Assembly: GCF_013408335.1 (NCBI RefSeq)
Contig: NZ_JACBZR010000001.1
Coordinates: 3,883,501 to 3,947,500 of the forward strand
Direction of reading: 5' to 3'
DNA length: 64,000 nucleotides
Source: Nocardioides panzhihuensis
GTDB taxonomy: Bacteria; Actinomycetota; Actinomycetes; Propionibacteriales; Nocardioidaceae
This document shows positions 51,738-60,444 of this stretch, piece after piece (the stretch's first letter is position 1; each line of letters starts with the position of its first letter). The notes under the pieces were generated by a model that had not been told where the DNA came from, did no database searches, and saw nothing but the letters and a program-made list of their open reading frames with translations. The translations under genes and the position numbers were made by a program.

Positions 51738-52904
51738 GTGGCTCGGTTCAAGTACGGCCTGCTCGCGGCCATCCTCGTCGTAGGTCTCAACCTGCGCGGC
51801 TCGATCGCCGCGGTCTCGCCCGTCCTCCCCGACATCCGCGCCGACCTGCACATGTCCTCGGCGACGGCCGGGCTGCTGACCAGCCTCCCGGTCCTCTGCT
51901 TCGCACTCGGCGCACCCGGCGCGGTATGGCTGGGTCGCCGGCTGGGGATCTACCGGGCGCTGCTCGTCGGCTGCCTGGTCATCGCACTGGCCACCGCGGT
52001 CCGCCCGTACGCCGGTGTCTGGCTGCTCCTGGCCGCAACCGTGGTCCTCGGGCTGGCGATGACGGTCGGCAACGTCTTGATGCCCGTCGCGGTGAAGCGT
52101 GACTTCGGGTCCGCCGCCGGTCGGATCACCGGGGTCACGACCGCCTCCCTGGCGACCGGGGCCGCGCTCGCGGCCGGACTGACCGCGCCGCTGGCCGTCT
52201 GGCTGGGCTGGCGGCACGCACTGGCGGCGTGGGCGCTCATGGCGCTGGTCGCCGTCGTGGCGCTCGCCGGGCCCGCGACCGCGGCGCACCGCTCACCGAT
52301 GACCGCGGTTCCGCGCGCCGGCGGGATGGGCGCGCGGCTGAGTACGAATCCGGTGGCCTGGGCCGTCACGGCTTTCCTCGGCCTGCAGTCGGTGACCTAC
52401 TACGGGGTGACCGCCTGGATGCCCACCCTGCTGCGCGACTCGGCCGGGCTGAGCCTGGCCGATGCCGGGCTGGCGATGTCGCTCTTCCAGGTGCTGGGCA
52501 TCCCCGGCACACTGCTGGTGCCTGCTCTTGTCCACCGTGGGCGGGACCAGAGAGTCCTGGGCATCACGATCGGCGCGGTCTGGCTGGCCATGCTCCTCGG
52601 ACTCGTCCTCGCCCCCGGCCTGTGGCTGATCTGGTCCGTGGCCGGCGGGATCGTGCAGGGGATGGGCATCTCCTACGCCTTCACGATCCTGGTCCTGCGC
52701 AGCGCCGACGACCACGTCGCTGCCCGGCTCTCGGCGATGATGCAGCTGTTCGGCTACACCGTCGGCGCCTGCGGCCCGTTCCTGGTCGGGCTGATCCAGG
52801 GCGCCACCGGGTCGTGGATCCTGGCGATGATCCCGCTCTGGATCGCCGCAGCCGGCCTGGTGGTCTCGGCGATGGTGGCGGGACGGGAGCGTCTGGTCAG
52901 GTAG
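51738..52904 (+). CDS. MFS transporter, CynX-type
   Basis: A 388-residue 12-helix carrier. It begins with NLRGSIAAVSPVLPDIRADLHMSSATAGLL, a CynX (cyanate/nitrate-type MFS) signature. GTG at 51738 directly follows the pobA stop codon. Its position suggests uptake of an aromatic acid or release of a product, but the family does not define the substrate. Its stop lies 3 bp from the convergent SDR fragment. Confidence 0.85.
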   Translation: MARFKYGLLAAILVVGLNLRGSIAAVSPVLPDIRADLHMSSATAGLLTSLPVLCFALGAPGAVWLGRRLGIYRALLVGCLVIALATAVRPYAGVWLLLAATVVLGLAMTVGNVLMPVAVKRDFGSAAGRITGVTTASLATGAALAAGLTAPLAVWLGWRHALAAWALMALVAVVALAGPATAAHRSPMTAVPRAGGMGARLSTNPVAWAVTAFLGLQSVTYYGVTAWMPTLLRDSAGLSLADAGLAMSLFQVLGIPGTLLVPALVHRGRDQRVLGITIGAVWLAMLLGLVLAPGLWLIWSVAGGIVQGMGISYAFTILVLRSADDHVAARLSAMMQLFGYTVGACGPFLVGLIQGATGSWILAMIPLWIAAAGLVVSAMVAGRERLVR

Positions 52905-52906
52905 GG

Positions 52907-53526
52907 CTAGTCCGCTCTGACGAGATCCTCGCTGACCCGCCACAGGCGTGAGGCGAGGTCCTGGTTGTAGCTGAGCGGGGCGGAACGCCGGGCCTTGCTG
53001 TTGGCGAGGTAGCCGCCCGTGGCACCCACGAGCTCCGGGGCGGTGGTCGCGTAGATCGAGGTCGCCGCACCCTTGGCCGGGCTCTTCATGAACGGCCGCA
53101 GGAGCGGGACGAGGAGCCGTTGCGTACGTCCGGGGTCCTCGGCCCCGAACGCGGTGCTCACCACGCCGGGATGGACCGCGTTGGCGGTCACCCTCGGCTG
53201 GCGCCGCGCGAGCTCGTGGGTGAACAGGATGTTGGCGAGCTTCGACTGGCTGTAGGCACCAGCCCCGGAGTAGGAGCGCTCGCCCTGGATGTCGTCGAAG
53301 TCGATCCAGCCCTGGGCGTGCGCCTGGGACGCGACGGTCACCACCCGGGCGTAGGCACTCCGCTTCAGCCGGGCCAGCAGCAGCTCCGTCAGCAGGAACG
53401 GGGCGAGGTGGTTGACGGCGAGGGTGCGCTCGATCCCGTCGGCGGTGACCTGACGGGTGTCCCAGTAGCCACCGACGTTGTTGACGAGCACGTCGATCGT
53501 CGGGAGGCGGTCGAGCGCCTCTTGGC
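52907..53526 (-). pseudogene. SDR oxidoreductase, C-terminal fragment
   Basis: An SDR remnant with the catalytic part intact (VLVNNVGG, VVTVASQAHAQG, YSQSKLANILFTHEL) but lacking the N-terminal Rossmann TGxxxGxG. At about 53515-53526 its sequence runs directly into another gene, an MDR dehydrogenase, in a different frame. It therefore cannot bind NADP normally. GTG at 53491 would allow a 194-residue fragment. Confidence 0.75.
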
Positions 53527-54057
53527 CAGTTGGACGACATAGCCGCCCACCCCACCCGACGCCCCGATGACCAGCACCGACTGTCCGGCCCCGAGACGAC
53601 CCTGGTCGGTCAGCGCCTGCAGCGCGGTGCCGGCAGAGATCGGCACCACCGCGGCCTGCTCGAAGCTGAGGCTCGCAGGTTTGTGGGCGAGCTTGGCCTC
53701 GGAGGCGACCGCTAGCTCGGCGAAGGCACCACGGCCGATGCCGTAGACCTCGTCGCCGACCGCGAACCTCGTGACCGCGGACCCGACCGACTCGACGATG
53801 CCTGCCAGATCACGACCCGGCACCCTGTCCTTGGGCCCCTTGAAACCCATCCCGGCGATCCGCATCAGGTACGGCTTGCCCGTCATCATGTGCCAGGTGC
53901 CGCGGTCGAGTCCGGCGGCGTGGGTGCGTACGAGAACCTGGCCGTCCGCGATCTCGGGGACGGCGACGCGGTCGAGGTGAAGGGCGCCGGAGTCGCCGTA
54001 CTTGGTCTGGACGATCGCGCGCATCCTGGTGAATGCGGCGGTGTGCTCGGTGACCAT
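53521..54057 (-). pseudogene. MDR dehydrogenase, N-terminal fragment joined to the SDR fragment
   Basis: About 180 residues of a zinc-independent MDR enzyme: MRAIVQTKYGDSGAL, GRDLAGIVESVG and VIGASGGVGGYVVQLAK. The homology stops abruptly after that lysine; the frame then reads nonsense residues through SDR-coding DNA to 53389. The two neighbours seem to have been fused by a deletion that removed the MDR C-terminus and the SDR N-terminus, with a frame change. An assembly error is the alternative. Confidence 0.75.
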
Positions 54058-54197
54058 GGTCAGCTGCTTTCAGAGAGGTGTGTCCGCAAGCTATGGGCCT
54101 ACCAGGCAGCGACAGATGGCGGCGATGGTTGCTCACCGGGATTGGGTAGGGCTCAGCTGACGATGTGGGCGGCGTCTCTTGCCCGACCAACCGCAAT

Positions 54198-54226
54198 CGT
54201 GTTTAGGTAAGCCTTACCTAAACACG
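54198..54226. promoter_or_regulatory. IdeR/DtxR iron box
   Basis: TTAGGTAAGCCTTACCTAA (54203-54221) matches the DtxR/IdeR consensus at 17 of 19 positions, and the perfect palindrome extends over 29 bp (54198-54226). It ends at the ribosome site of the following gene (ATG 54235), so iron-loaded IdeR would block transcription. Confidence 0.85.
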
Positions 54227-54234
54227 GAGGTGTC

Positions 54235-54900
54235 ATGGATTCGACCGCCAGCATTGCCCGCAGCATCCTGTCCTGCCCCCGTGGCGGCAGCGTGGTGATC
54301 GACGGCATCCCCTACTCGTTGGAGGAGCTCGAGATGCAGGGCTTCGCCGACGACGGCGGGCGGCCGACCTTCCTGTGCCCACCCGAGCAGCGCCTTGCGT
54401 ACGCCGGGCGCCGGGGCAGCCACGCCGTGCTGGTCCTGCAGGGGACTCTCGGCGGCAGCGAGGCGGTCCGACTCACCGGCCTGCTCAGGTGGCTGCGTAC
54501 CGACGCCTGCACCTGCTGCGAGACGGAGTGGGAGGAGGTGGTCATGGACGTCTCCGGAGTCATGTTGGTCCGCCCCGACGGGGAGGCGCTCCCGATCCCG
54601 CTCGACACCTTCACCGACCGCGATCTCGACCTCAACGACGGCGTGCTCCACCGCAACCAGGACCACCTCAACAACCACCACGGAGAAGAGCTCCGCGAGG
54701 CGGTCGCCACCCGCACCTACCTCCCGGTCGACAGCATCCTCGCCGCCCAGATCACGGGGCTCCACGCCGACGGCTTCGACTTCCAGTGGGTCGACGAGCG
54801 CGGGGCGCACAGCGCGCACACCACCTTCGACCGCCCCGCCCGGACCCCGGAGGACCTCGTCGCCGGAGTGCGCAAGGCGCTGGCTGCCGAGATCTGCTGA
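54235..54900 (+). CDS. HugZ-like, DUF2470-domain protein under iron control
   Basis: A 221-residue protein. The C-terminal third (DHLNNHHGEELREAVATRTY, GFDFQWVDERG, TTFDRPARTPEDL) matches DUF2470, the C-terminal domain of HugZ-type heme-degrading enzymes; the N-terminal half could be a split-barrel flavin/heme domain. It is preceded by a near-perfect IdeR box, so it is likely derepressed in iron starvation. GGAGG precedes the ATG. Heme or siderophore use is inferred, not shown. Confidence 0.7.
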   Translation: MDSTASIARSILSCPRGGSVVIDGIPYSLEELEMQGFADDGGRPTFLCPPEQRLAYAGRRGSHAVLVLQGTLGGSEAVRLTGLLRWLRTDACTCCETEWEEVVMDVSGVMLVRPDGEALPIPLDTFTDRDLDLNDGVLHRNQDHLNNHHGEELREAVATRTYLPVDSILAAQITGLHADGFDFQWVDERGAHSAHTTFDRPARTPEDLVAGVRKALAAEIC

Positions 54901-54949
54901 GCGAGACACGCCCCCAAAAGCGTTTTCCGGGACACAAATCCCATGTACC

Positions 54950-54964
54950 TTGATGATGTATCAA
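54950..54964. promoter_or_regulatory. Inverted repeat in the aurF-like promoter
   Basis: TTGAT-GATGT-ATCAA at 54950-54964, 20 bp before the ATG of the diiron oxygenase gene. It shares GTATC with the TetR operators at 57256-57300, but only partly. Low-confidence operator. Confidence 0.4.
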
Positions 54965-54984
54965 CATCGCGCAAGGAGGCTCGG

Positions 54985-56022
54985 ATGGTTGTGCAGACAC
55001 TTCGCTCGATCGGTGGCTACGTGGGCACGGTGGCCAGCACCCCGGCCCGTGTGATCGCGCCCCGGCCACAGCCCCGCCGGGAGTACGACGAGACGCTGCG
55101 TACGTTGTCGGAGGCCTCGGTCGAGAAGTACTTCAACGCATTCAAGGACGTCGACTGGGACGCCGCGGAGATGGCCGTCGACGAGGACGACGAGCGCTGG
55201 ATCCTGCCTCCGCTCGACCTGCTCGGCGCCCACCCCTGGTACCAGTCGCTGCCCAAGGCCCGGCAGATCGAGGTCGGCCGGCACCGCCTCACCGCGATGG
55301 TGAAGACCGGCTCCCAGTTCGAGCAGCTGCTGCTCCTGGGCGGCACCCAGTTCCTGATGGGCGTCGAGAACGGCGACCCGGAGTTCCGCTACTTCATGCA
55401 CGAGCTCACCGAAGAGACCCACCACATCCAGATGTTCCAGGAGTTCACCAACCGGGTGTGCCCGGACGTCGCCGGCGCGCCCGAGTGGCTGATGCGGGTC
55501 ATCCCGCTGGTGGGACATCTCGGCGGGCTCTACCCCGCGCTCTTCTTCGCCATCATCCTCGCCGGCGAGGAGCCGATCGACCACGTGCAGAAGGAGGTCA
55601 TGCGCTCCGGCGGCACCCACCCGCTCCTGGACCGGATCATGGCCATCCACATCGCCGAGGAGGCGCGCCACATCGGGTTCGCGCACGCCTGGCTCGAGGA
55701 GCACGCGCCCGACCTCAACCCGGTCTCGCGTATCGCCCTCGGGATCCTCACCCCGCTCGCCATGCGCCTCGGCGCGGACGCGATCATCATTCCCTCCCGT
55801 GCCGACCGCGAGCTCATGGGCCTGCCCGACTCGGTCGTCCGCGAGGTCTGGGGCGAGGGCCCCGAGGCCGCGGCCTTCCGCCGGCATCTCTTCGCCGACG
55901 TGCGGATGCTCTTCGACAACCTGGGGCTGCGTACGCCGCTGACCGGCTGGGCGTGGCGAGCGCTCGGCGTCGCTGGACGGCCGGCGCGTTTCCGCGCCGC
56001 ACCGCCCAGCGCCGCGGCCTGA
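54985..56022 (+). CDS. AurF-like diiron N-oxygenase
   Basis: A 345-residue helical protein related to p-aminobenzoate N-oxygenase AurF. Diiron ligands are visible in MHELTEETHHIQMFQEF (ExxH) and HIAEEARHIGFAHAWLEEH (ExxRH), with an earlier Glu in the helix around SQFEQLLL. It may oxidise an amine or fatty compound using O2. AAGGAGG lies 6 nt before the ATG, so 54985 is chosen over 54943. It is convergent with the acyl-CoA dehydrogenase gene. Confidence 0.82.
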   Translation: MVVQTLRSIGGYVGTVASTPARVIAPRPQPRREYDETLRTLSEASVEKYFNAFKDVDWDAAEMAVDEDDERWILPPLDLLGAHPWYQSLPKARQIEVGRHRLTAMVKTGSQFEQLLLLGGTQFLMGVENGDPEFRYFMHELTEETHHIQMFQEFTNRVCPDVAGAPEWLMRVIPLVGHLGGLYPALFFAIILAGEEPIDHVQKEVMRSGGTHPLLDRIMAIHIAEEARHIGFAHAWLEEHAPDLNPVSRIALGILTPLAMRLGADAIIIPSRADRELMGLPDSVVREVWGEGPEAAAFRRHLFADVRMLFDNLGLRTPLTGWAWRALGVAGRPARFRAAPPSAAA

Positions 56023-56036
56023 GCCCCGCTCCGAGA

Positions 56037-56064
56037 CCCGTCCCGGGCCTTAGCTCGGGACGGG
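56037..56064. terminator. Hairpin shared by aurF-like and acyl-CoA dehydrogenase genes
   Basis: CCCGTCCCG (56037-56045) and CGGGACGGG (56056-56064) pair across a 10-nt loop that holds the acyl-CoA dehydrogenase stop codon. It is 15 bp past the aurF-like stop. Confidence 0.65.
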
Positions 56065-57204
56065 CAGGGAGCGGCTGATGATCTCCTTCATGATCTCGGT
56101 CGTGCCGGCGTAGATCTGCTGGACGCGCAGGTCAGTGAAGGCGCGGGCGATGGGGTACTCCTCCATGTAGCCGTAGCCGCCGTGCATCTGCACGCACTTG
56201 TCGACGACCTTCATGGCCCGCTCCGAGCACCAGTACTTCGCCATCGCGACCGTCGGGATGTCGAGCTCGCCCTTGATGTGCAGCTCGATGCACTCGTCGA
56301 TGAAGGAGCGCGCCACCCGTGCCTCCGTGGCGACCTCGGCCATCGTGAACTTGGTGTTCTGGAAACCGAAGACCGGGCGCCCGAAGGCGGTGCGGGTGTG
56401 GACGTAGGAGATCGTCTCCTCGTAGGCGAACTCCATCGCCGCCACGCAGCCGAGCGCCACGATCAGGCGCTCCTGCGGCAGCTGCAGCATGAGCTGGACG
56501 AAGCCCTCGCCCTCCTTCGCGCCGAGCAGGTTGGCCGCGGGGACGCGTACGTCGTCGAAGAAGAGCTCACAGGTGTCCTGGCCCTTCATCCCGATCTTGT
56601 TGAGCACCCGCCCACGCCGGAAGCCGGGGGCGTCGGTGGGGACGATCACCAGGGAGATCCCGGAGCCCTTCTCCTCCGGGTTGGTCTTGACCGCGACCAG
56701 CACCATGTCGGCCTGGAGGCCGTTGGTGATGAACGTCTTGGCGCCGTTGACGACATAGTCGTCGCCGTCGCGGATCGCCTTCGACTTGATCGCCTGCAGA
56801 TCCGATCCCGTGCCGGGCTCGGTCATCGCGACAGCGGCGACCACCTCCCCGCTGGCCATCTTCGGCAGCCACTCCTGCTTCTGCTCCTCGGTGCCGTACG
56901 CCACCAGGTAGTGCGCCACGATCCCGCTGTGCAGCGGGGCACCCCACGAGGAGTCGCCGACGCGGGCCTGCTCCTCGATCAGCACGGCCTCGTGGGCGAA
57001 GGTGCCACCACCGCCGCCGTACTCCTCCGGCACGGAGAGGCAGAGCAGGCCGAGCTCGCCGGCCCGGTTCCACAGGTCGCGGTCGACCTGCTTGTTGGCG
57101 ATGAACGAGTCGATGTTGGGCTTGATCTCCTTCTCGCAGAAGGTGCGGGCGAGGTCGCGCAGGTCCTCGAGGTCTTGATCCATCCAGGGAGAGCGGCGGG
57201 TCAC
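56050..57204 (-). CDS. Acyl-CoA dehydrogenase
   Basis: A 384-residue FAD enzyme that introduces the alpha-beta double bond into acyl-CoA. Signatures are VPEEYGGGGG, AMTEPGTGSDLQAIKSKA, GMKGQDTCELFFDDVRVP and QMHGGYGYMEEYPIARAFTDLR with the catalytic base region (YAGTTEIMKEII). GTG at 57204 is preferred because GAAGGA lies 7 nt upstream; the long frame to 57606 runs antisense to tetR. Two TetR operators lie upstream. Confidence 0.93.
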   Translation of the reverse strand: MTRRSPWMDQDLEDLRDLARTFCEKEIKPNIDSFIANKQVDRDLWNRAGELGLLCLSVPEEYGGGGGTFAHEAVLIEEQARVGDSSWGAPLHSGIVAHYLVAYGTEEQKQEWLPKMASGEVVAAVAMTEPGTGSDLQAIKSKAIRDGDDYVVNGAKTFITNGLQADMVLVAVKTNPEEKGSGISLVIVPTDAPGFRRGRVLNKIGMKGQDTCELFFDDVRVPAANLLGAKEGEGFVQLMLQLPQERLIVALGCVAAMEFAYEETISYVHTRTAFGRPVFGFQNTKFTMAEVATEARVARSFIDECIELHIKGELDIPTVAMAKYWCSERAMKVVDKCVQMHGGYGYMEEYPIARAFTDLRVQQIYAGTTEIMKEIISRSLPVPS

Positions 57205-57255
57205 GGGCGTTCCTTCCGGTCGGCACCCCACGAGTAAGTGGGACACGATGTACTG

Positions 57256-57300
57256 GATACAGGTTGTATCACCGTACCGGAACTGGATACAAGGTGTATC
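57256..57300. promoter_or_regulatory. Twin TetR operators
   Basis: Two perfect palindromes, GATACA-GGT-TGTATC (57256-57270) and GATACA-AGG-TGTATC (57286-57300), lie exactly 30 bp apart in the divergent promoter region. The spacing of about three helical turns puts both dimers on one DNA face. They should repress acyl-CoA dehydrogenase and tetR together. Confidence 0.8.
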
Positions 57301-57317
57301 AGCGCTACGGTGAACGC

Positions 57318-57995
57318 GTGGTGGACGTTGTGAAGTGGGTCGACTCGACAGTTCGGCGCCGCTCGGCGAAAGAGGCACTCGAGGAAGACTCCCGACGCTC
57401 GCGAGTGGTGCTCGCGGCGGTCGAGGCGATCGAGGAGGACGGCCCCACGGTCGGGATGGCACGGATCGCCGAGCGGGCCGGTCTGCCGCGGCCCAACGTC
57501 TACCGGCACTTCGCCGGCAAGGACCAGCTCGACGCCGAGGTGACGAGGTTCGCCGCGAACGAGCTGCTGCGCCGCGTACGGCCCAACCTGGCTCGCACCG
57601 GAACACCCCGCGAGGTGATCGGCGGGGTCATCGGGTCGTGCGTCGACTGGGCCGCCGAGCACCCCAACCTCTACCGCTTCGTCGCCGCCCAGCAGCAGAC
57701 CAAGGCGCTGCACCGGGCCCGGATGGGTCGCACCCGCTTCCTCAACGAGCTCGTCGAGGCGATGCGCGGCTACCTGAGCGAGTCCGAGCTCAGCGGCGAG
57801 CCGCCCGACGGCGTCCTCGCCGGGCTGATGGGGATGGTCGACGCCAGCATCATCTGGTGGCTCGACCATGGTGACGAGACCCGCGACGAGGTGGTCGAGC
57901 GGCTCACCCGGCAGGTCGCGGGCGTGCTCTTCGGCCTGCTCGCCCAGCTCGGGCTCGAGATACCCGAGGACATGGTCTTCACGCCGCGGGCATGA
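57318..57995 (+). CDS. TetR-family regulator of the acyl-CoA dehydrogenase
   Basis: A 225-residue TetR protein. HTH: RVVLAAVEAIEEDGPTVGMARIAERAGLPRPNVYRHFAGKDQL. The C-terminal ligand pocket contains HPNLYRFVAAQQQ. GTG at 57318 is chosen since the upstream start at 57264 would begin inside the operator region. It is divergent from the dehydrogenase, with twin operators between them. The ligand is probably an acyl-CoA. Confidence 0.85.
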   Translation: MVDVVKWVDSTVRRRSAKEALEEDSRRSRVVLAAVEAIEEDGPTVGMARIAERAGLPRPNVYRHFAGKDQLDAEVTRFAANELLRRVRPNLARTGTPREVIGGVIGSCVDWAAEHPNLYRFVAAQQQTKALHRARMGRTRFLNELVEAMRGYLSESELSGEPPDGVLAGLMGMVDASIIWWLDHGDETRDEVVERLTRQVAGVLFGLLAQLGLEIPEDMVFTPRA

Positions 57996-58026
57996 TGGTG
58001 GCACCCGCCCAACCCAGGCACAGCAA

Positions 58027-58065
58027 CAGACGCAGCAACCAGACGCAGCAACCAGACCCAGCAAC
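58027..58065. repeat. Three 13-bp tandem repeats in the gnd leader
   Basis: CAGACGCAGCAAC at 58027-58039 and 58040-58052, and a one-base variant at 58053-58065, lie directly before the gnd ribosome site (GAGGAG). The resulting mRNA leader would be unstructured and rich in CA. Confidence 0.7.
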
Positions 58066-58076
58066 GAGGAGCAGCG

Positions 58077-59534
58077 ATGCCGAACACCGACAACAGGTCC
58101 GCGAACATCGGCGTGGTGGGCCTGGCCGTGATGGGGTCCAACCTGGCCCGCAACCTCGCCTCGCGCGAGGGCAACACGGTGGCGGTCTACAACCGCACCT
58201 ACGCCCGCACCGAGGAGCTGATCACCGAGCATCCCGAGGCGGGCTTCCTCGCCTCCGAGACGATCGACGACTTCGTGGCCACCCTGACCAAACCGCGTAC
58301 GGCGATCATCATGGTCCAGGCCGGCAAGGGCACCGACGCGGTGATCGAGCAGCTCGCCGAGCGGTTCGAGCCCGGCGACATCATCGTCGACGGCGGCAAC
58401 GCCAACTTCAACGACACCATCCGCCGCGAGCGCGAGCTTCGTGAGCGCGGCCTGAACTTCGTCGGCACCGGCATCTCCGGCGGCGAGGAGGGTGCGCTCA
58501 ACGGTCCCTCGATCATGCCCGGCGGCTCGGCCGAGGCCTGGGAGACGCTGGGCCCGATCCTGAAGAGCATCGCCGCGGTCGCCGATGGCGAACCCTGCGT
58601 CACCCACATCGGCACCGACGGTGCCGGCCACTTCGTGAAGATGGTCCACAACGGCATCGAGTACGCCGACATGCAGCTGATCGCGGAGGCCTACGACCTC
58701 CTTCGTCGGGTGGGCGGGCTCTCCGTGGAGCAGCTCGTGGACGTCTTCAAGGACTGGAACACCGGCGACCTGGAGTCCTACCTGATCGAGATCACTGCGG
58801 AGGTGCTCGCCCAGAAGGACGCCGAGACCGGCGAGCCGCTCGTGGACGTCATCCTCGACGAGGCTGGCTCGAAGGGCACCGGCGTCTGGACGGTGCAGAA
58901 CGCCCTCGGCCTCGGCATCCCGGTCTCCGGCATCGGCGAGGCCGTCTTCGCCCGGGCGGTCTCCTCGAAGCCTGCCCAGCGCGGCGCGATGCGGGCCTCG
59001 GTGACCAATCGCCCGAAGGCGCCGGCGGTCCCCGACACGTTCGTCGACGACGTACGCGCGGCTCTGTACGCCTCGAAGGTGGTCGCCTACGCGCAGGGGT
59101 TCGACCTGATCGTGGCCGGGGCGAAGGAGTACGGCTGGGACATCGATCTCGGTGCGCTCGCCAAGATCTGGCGGGCCGGCTGCATCATCCGGGCCCGTTT
59201 CCTCGACCGGATCGTGGACGCCTACGCGACCAAGCCCGACCTGGAGACACTGTTGGTCGACCCCTACTTCGCCGACGGGGTCGCCTCCGGCGAGGACGCC
59301 TGGCGGCGCGTCGTCGGGATCGCAGCCGCTGCCGGCGTCCCCGCACCCGGTTTCTCCTCAGCGCTCGCCTACTTCGACTCGCTCGCCGCCGATCGGCTCC
59401 CGGCCGCGCTCATCCAGGGCCAGCGAGACTTCTTCGGCGCCCACACCTACAAGCGCGTCGACAAGGACGGCAACTTCCACACGCTGTGGTCCGACGACCG
59501 CACCGAGGTCGAGACGACGCCGTCGACTCACTAG
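58077..59534 (+). CDS. gnd: 6-phosphogluconate dehydrogenase, decarboxylating
   Basis: A 485-residue enzyme of the pentose phosphate pathway, producing ribulose 5-phosphate, CO2 and NADPH. GVVGLAVMGSNLARNLASRE binds NADP, DGGNANFNDTIRRE and GISGGEEGALNGPSIMPGG hold the substrate, and HFVKMVHNGIEYADMQLIAEAYDLL has catalytic Lys and neighbouring residues. Full length. GAGGAG 5-6 nt upstream of the ATG. Confidence 0.97.
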   Translation: MPNTDNRSANIGVVGLAVMGSNLARNLASREGNTVAVYNRTYARTEELITEHPEAGFLASETIDDFVATLTKPRTAIIMVQAGKGTDAVIEQLAERFEPGDIIVDGGNANFNDTIRRERELRERGLNFVGTGISGGEEGALNGPSIMPGGSAEAWETLGPILKSIAAVADGEPCVTHIGTDGAGHFVKMVHNGIEYADMQLIAEAYDLLRRVGGLSVEQLVDVFKDWNTGDLESYLIEITAEVLAQKDAETGEPLVDVILDEAGSKGTGVWTVQNALGLGIPVSGIGEAVFARAVSSKPAQRGAMRASVTNRPKAPAVPDTFVDDVRAALYASKVVAYAQGFDLIVAGAKEYGWDIDLGALAKIWRAGCIIRARFLDRIVDAYATKPDLETLLVDPYFADGVASGEDAWRRVVGIAAAAGVPAPGFSSALAYFDSLAADRLPAALIQGQRDFFGAHTYKRVDKDGNFHTLWSDDRTEVETTPSTH

Positions 59535-59589
59535 GGAGATACCGAACTTGGGGCTGTCGGCACACCGGACGGTGGACCTAGCCTGAAGC

Positions 59590-60345
59590 ATGGGTTTCGA
59601 CGTCGTCGCGGAGAGATACGCCCGATTCATGGGCCGCTACGCCGAGCCCCTCACACCTCACTTCGCCGACTTCGCCCGGGTCAGCATGGGCCAGCGTGTG
59701 CTCGACGTCGGCTGCGGCCCGGGCACGCTCACCCGCCATCTGGTGACCCTCACCGAGGCACATCTGGTGGCCGCCATCGACCCCTCACCGCCCTTCATCG
59801 AGGCGGTCGCCCGCGAGCTGGCCCGGGTCGACGTGCACACCGGCGTGGCCGAGGCGCTCCCCTTCGCCGACAGCTGGTTCGACGTCTCCCTGGCCCAGCT
59901 GGTCGTGCACTTCATGACCGACCCGGCGGCGGGCATCGAGGAGATGATCCGGGTCACCCGGCCCGGCGGCACCGTCGCGGCGTGCGTCTGGGACGCCGAC
60001 ACCGGTGCCGTCTCGCCGTTCTGGTCCTGCGTTGACGAGATCGACCCGGAGGCCGAGGACGAGGCGCTCCTCGCCGGCTCTCGGATGGGTGACCTCGAGA
60101 AGCTGTTCAAGCAGGCCGGACTCCGCAAGGTCGAGCCCCGTGGCCTGGCCGTCCGCGTCACCCACCCGACGTTCGAGGACTGGTGGGACCCGTACACCTT
60201 CGGCGTCGGCCCGGCGGGCGACTACGTGGAGTCCCTCGACGACGCCGGTCGCGCCGCGCTCGAGGAGGTCGCCCGGCGCCGGCTCGGGAACGGCCCGTTC
60301 ACCGTGACCGCGACGGCCTGGGCCGCCCGCGGCATCGTCGCCTAG
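59590..60345 (+). CDS. Class I SAM-dependent methyltransferase
   Basis: A 251-residue methyltransferase. QRVLDVGCGPGTLTRHLV is the SAM motif, VAAIDPSPPFIEAV motif II, EALPFADSWFDVSLAQLVVHF motif III/IV and RPGGTVAACVWD the later strand. The type 11 family methylates small molecules. It follows gnd by 55 bp; no functional link is clear. Confidence 0.85.
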   Translation: MGFDVVAERYARFMGRYAEPLTPHFADFARVSMGQRVLDVGCGPGTLTRHLVTLTEAHLVAAIDPSPPFIEAVARELARVDVHTGVAEALPFADSWFDVSLAQLVVHFMTDPAAGIEEMIRVTRPGGTVAACVWDADTGAVSPFWSCVDEIDPEAEDEALLAGSRMGDLEKLFKQAGLRKVEPRGLAVRVTHPTFEDWWDPYTFGVGPAGDYVESLDDAGRAALEEVARRRLGNGPFTVTATAWAARGIVA

Positions 60346-60413
60346 CCCGCACCACCTTCTTCGGCCCCGACTCGCGCGCGAAGCAATTTGCATCGGCCTC
60401 CTATTCTTCATAA

Positions 60414-60430
60414 GGTTGTAAAAGTCAACC
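60414..60430. promoter_or_regulatory. Candidate MarR operator
   Basis: GGTTG (60414-60418) and CAACC (60426-60430) form a perfect inverted repeat with a 7-bp AT-rich centre, 14 bp before the MarR ATG. Position and AT-rich surroundings suggest autorepression. Confidence 0.55.
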
Positions 60431-60444
60431 AATATGAAGGGGCG

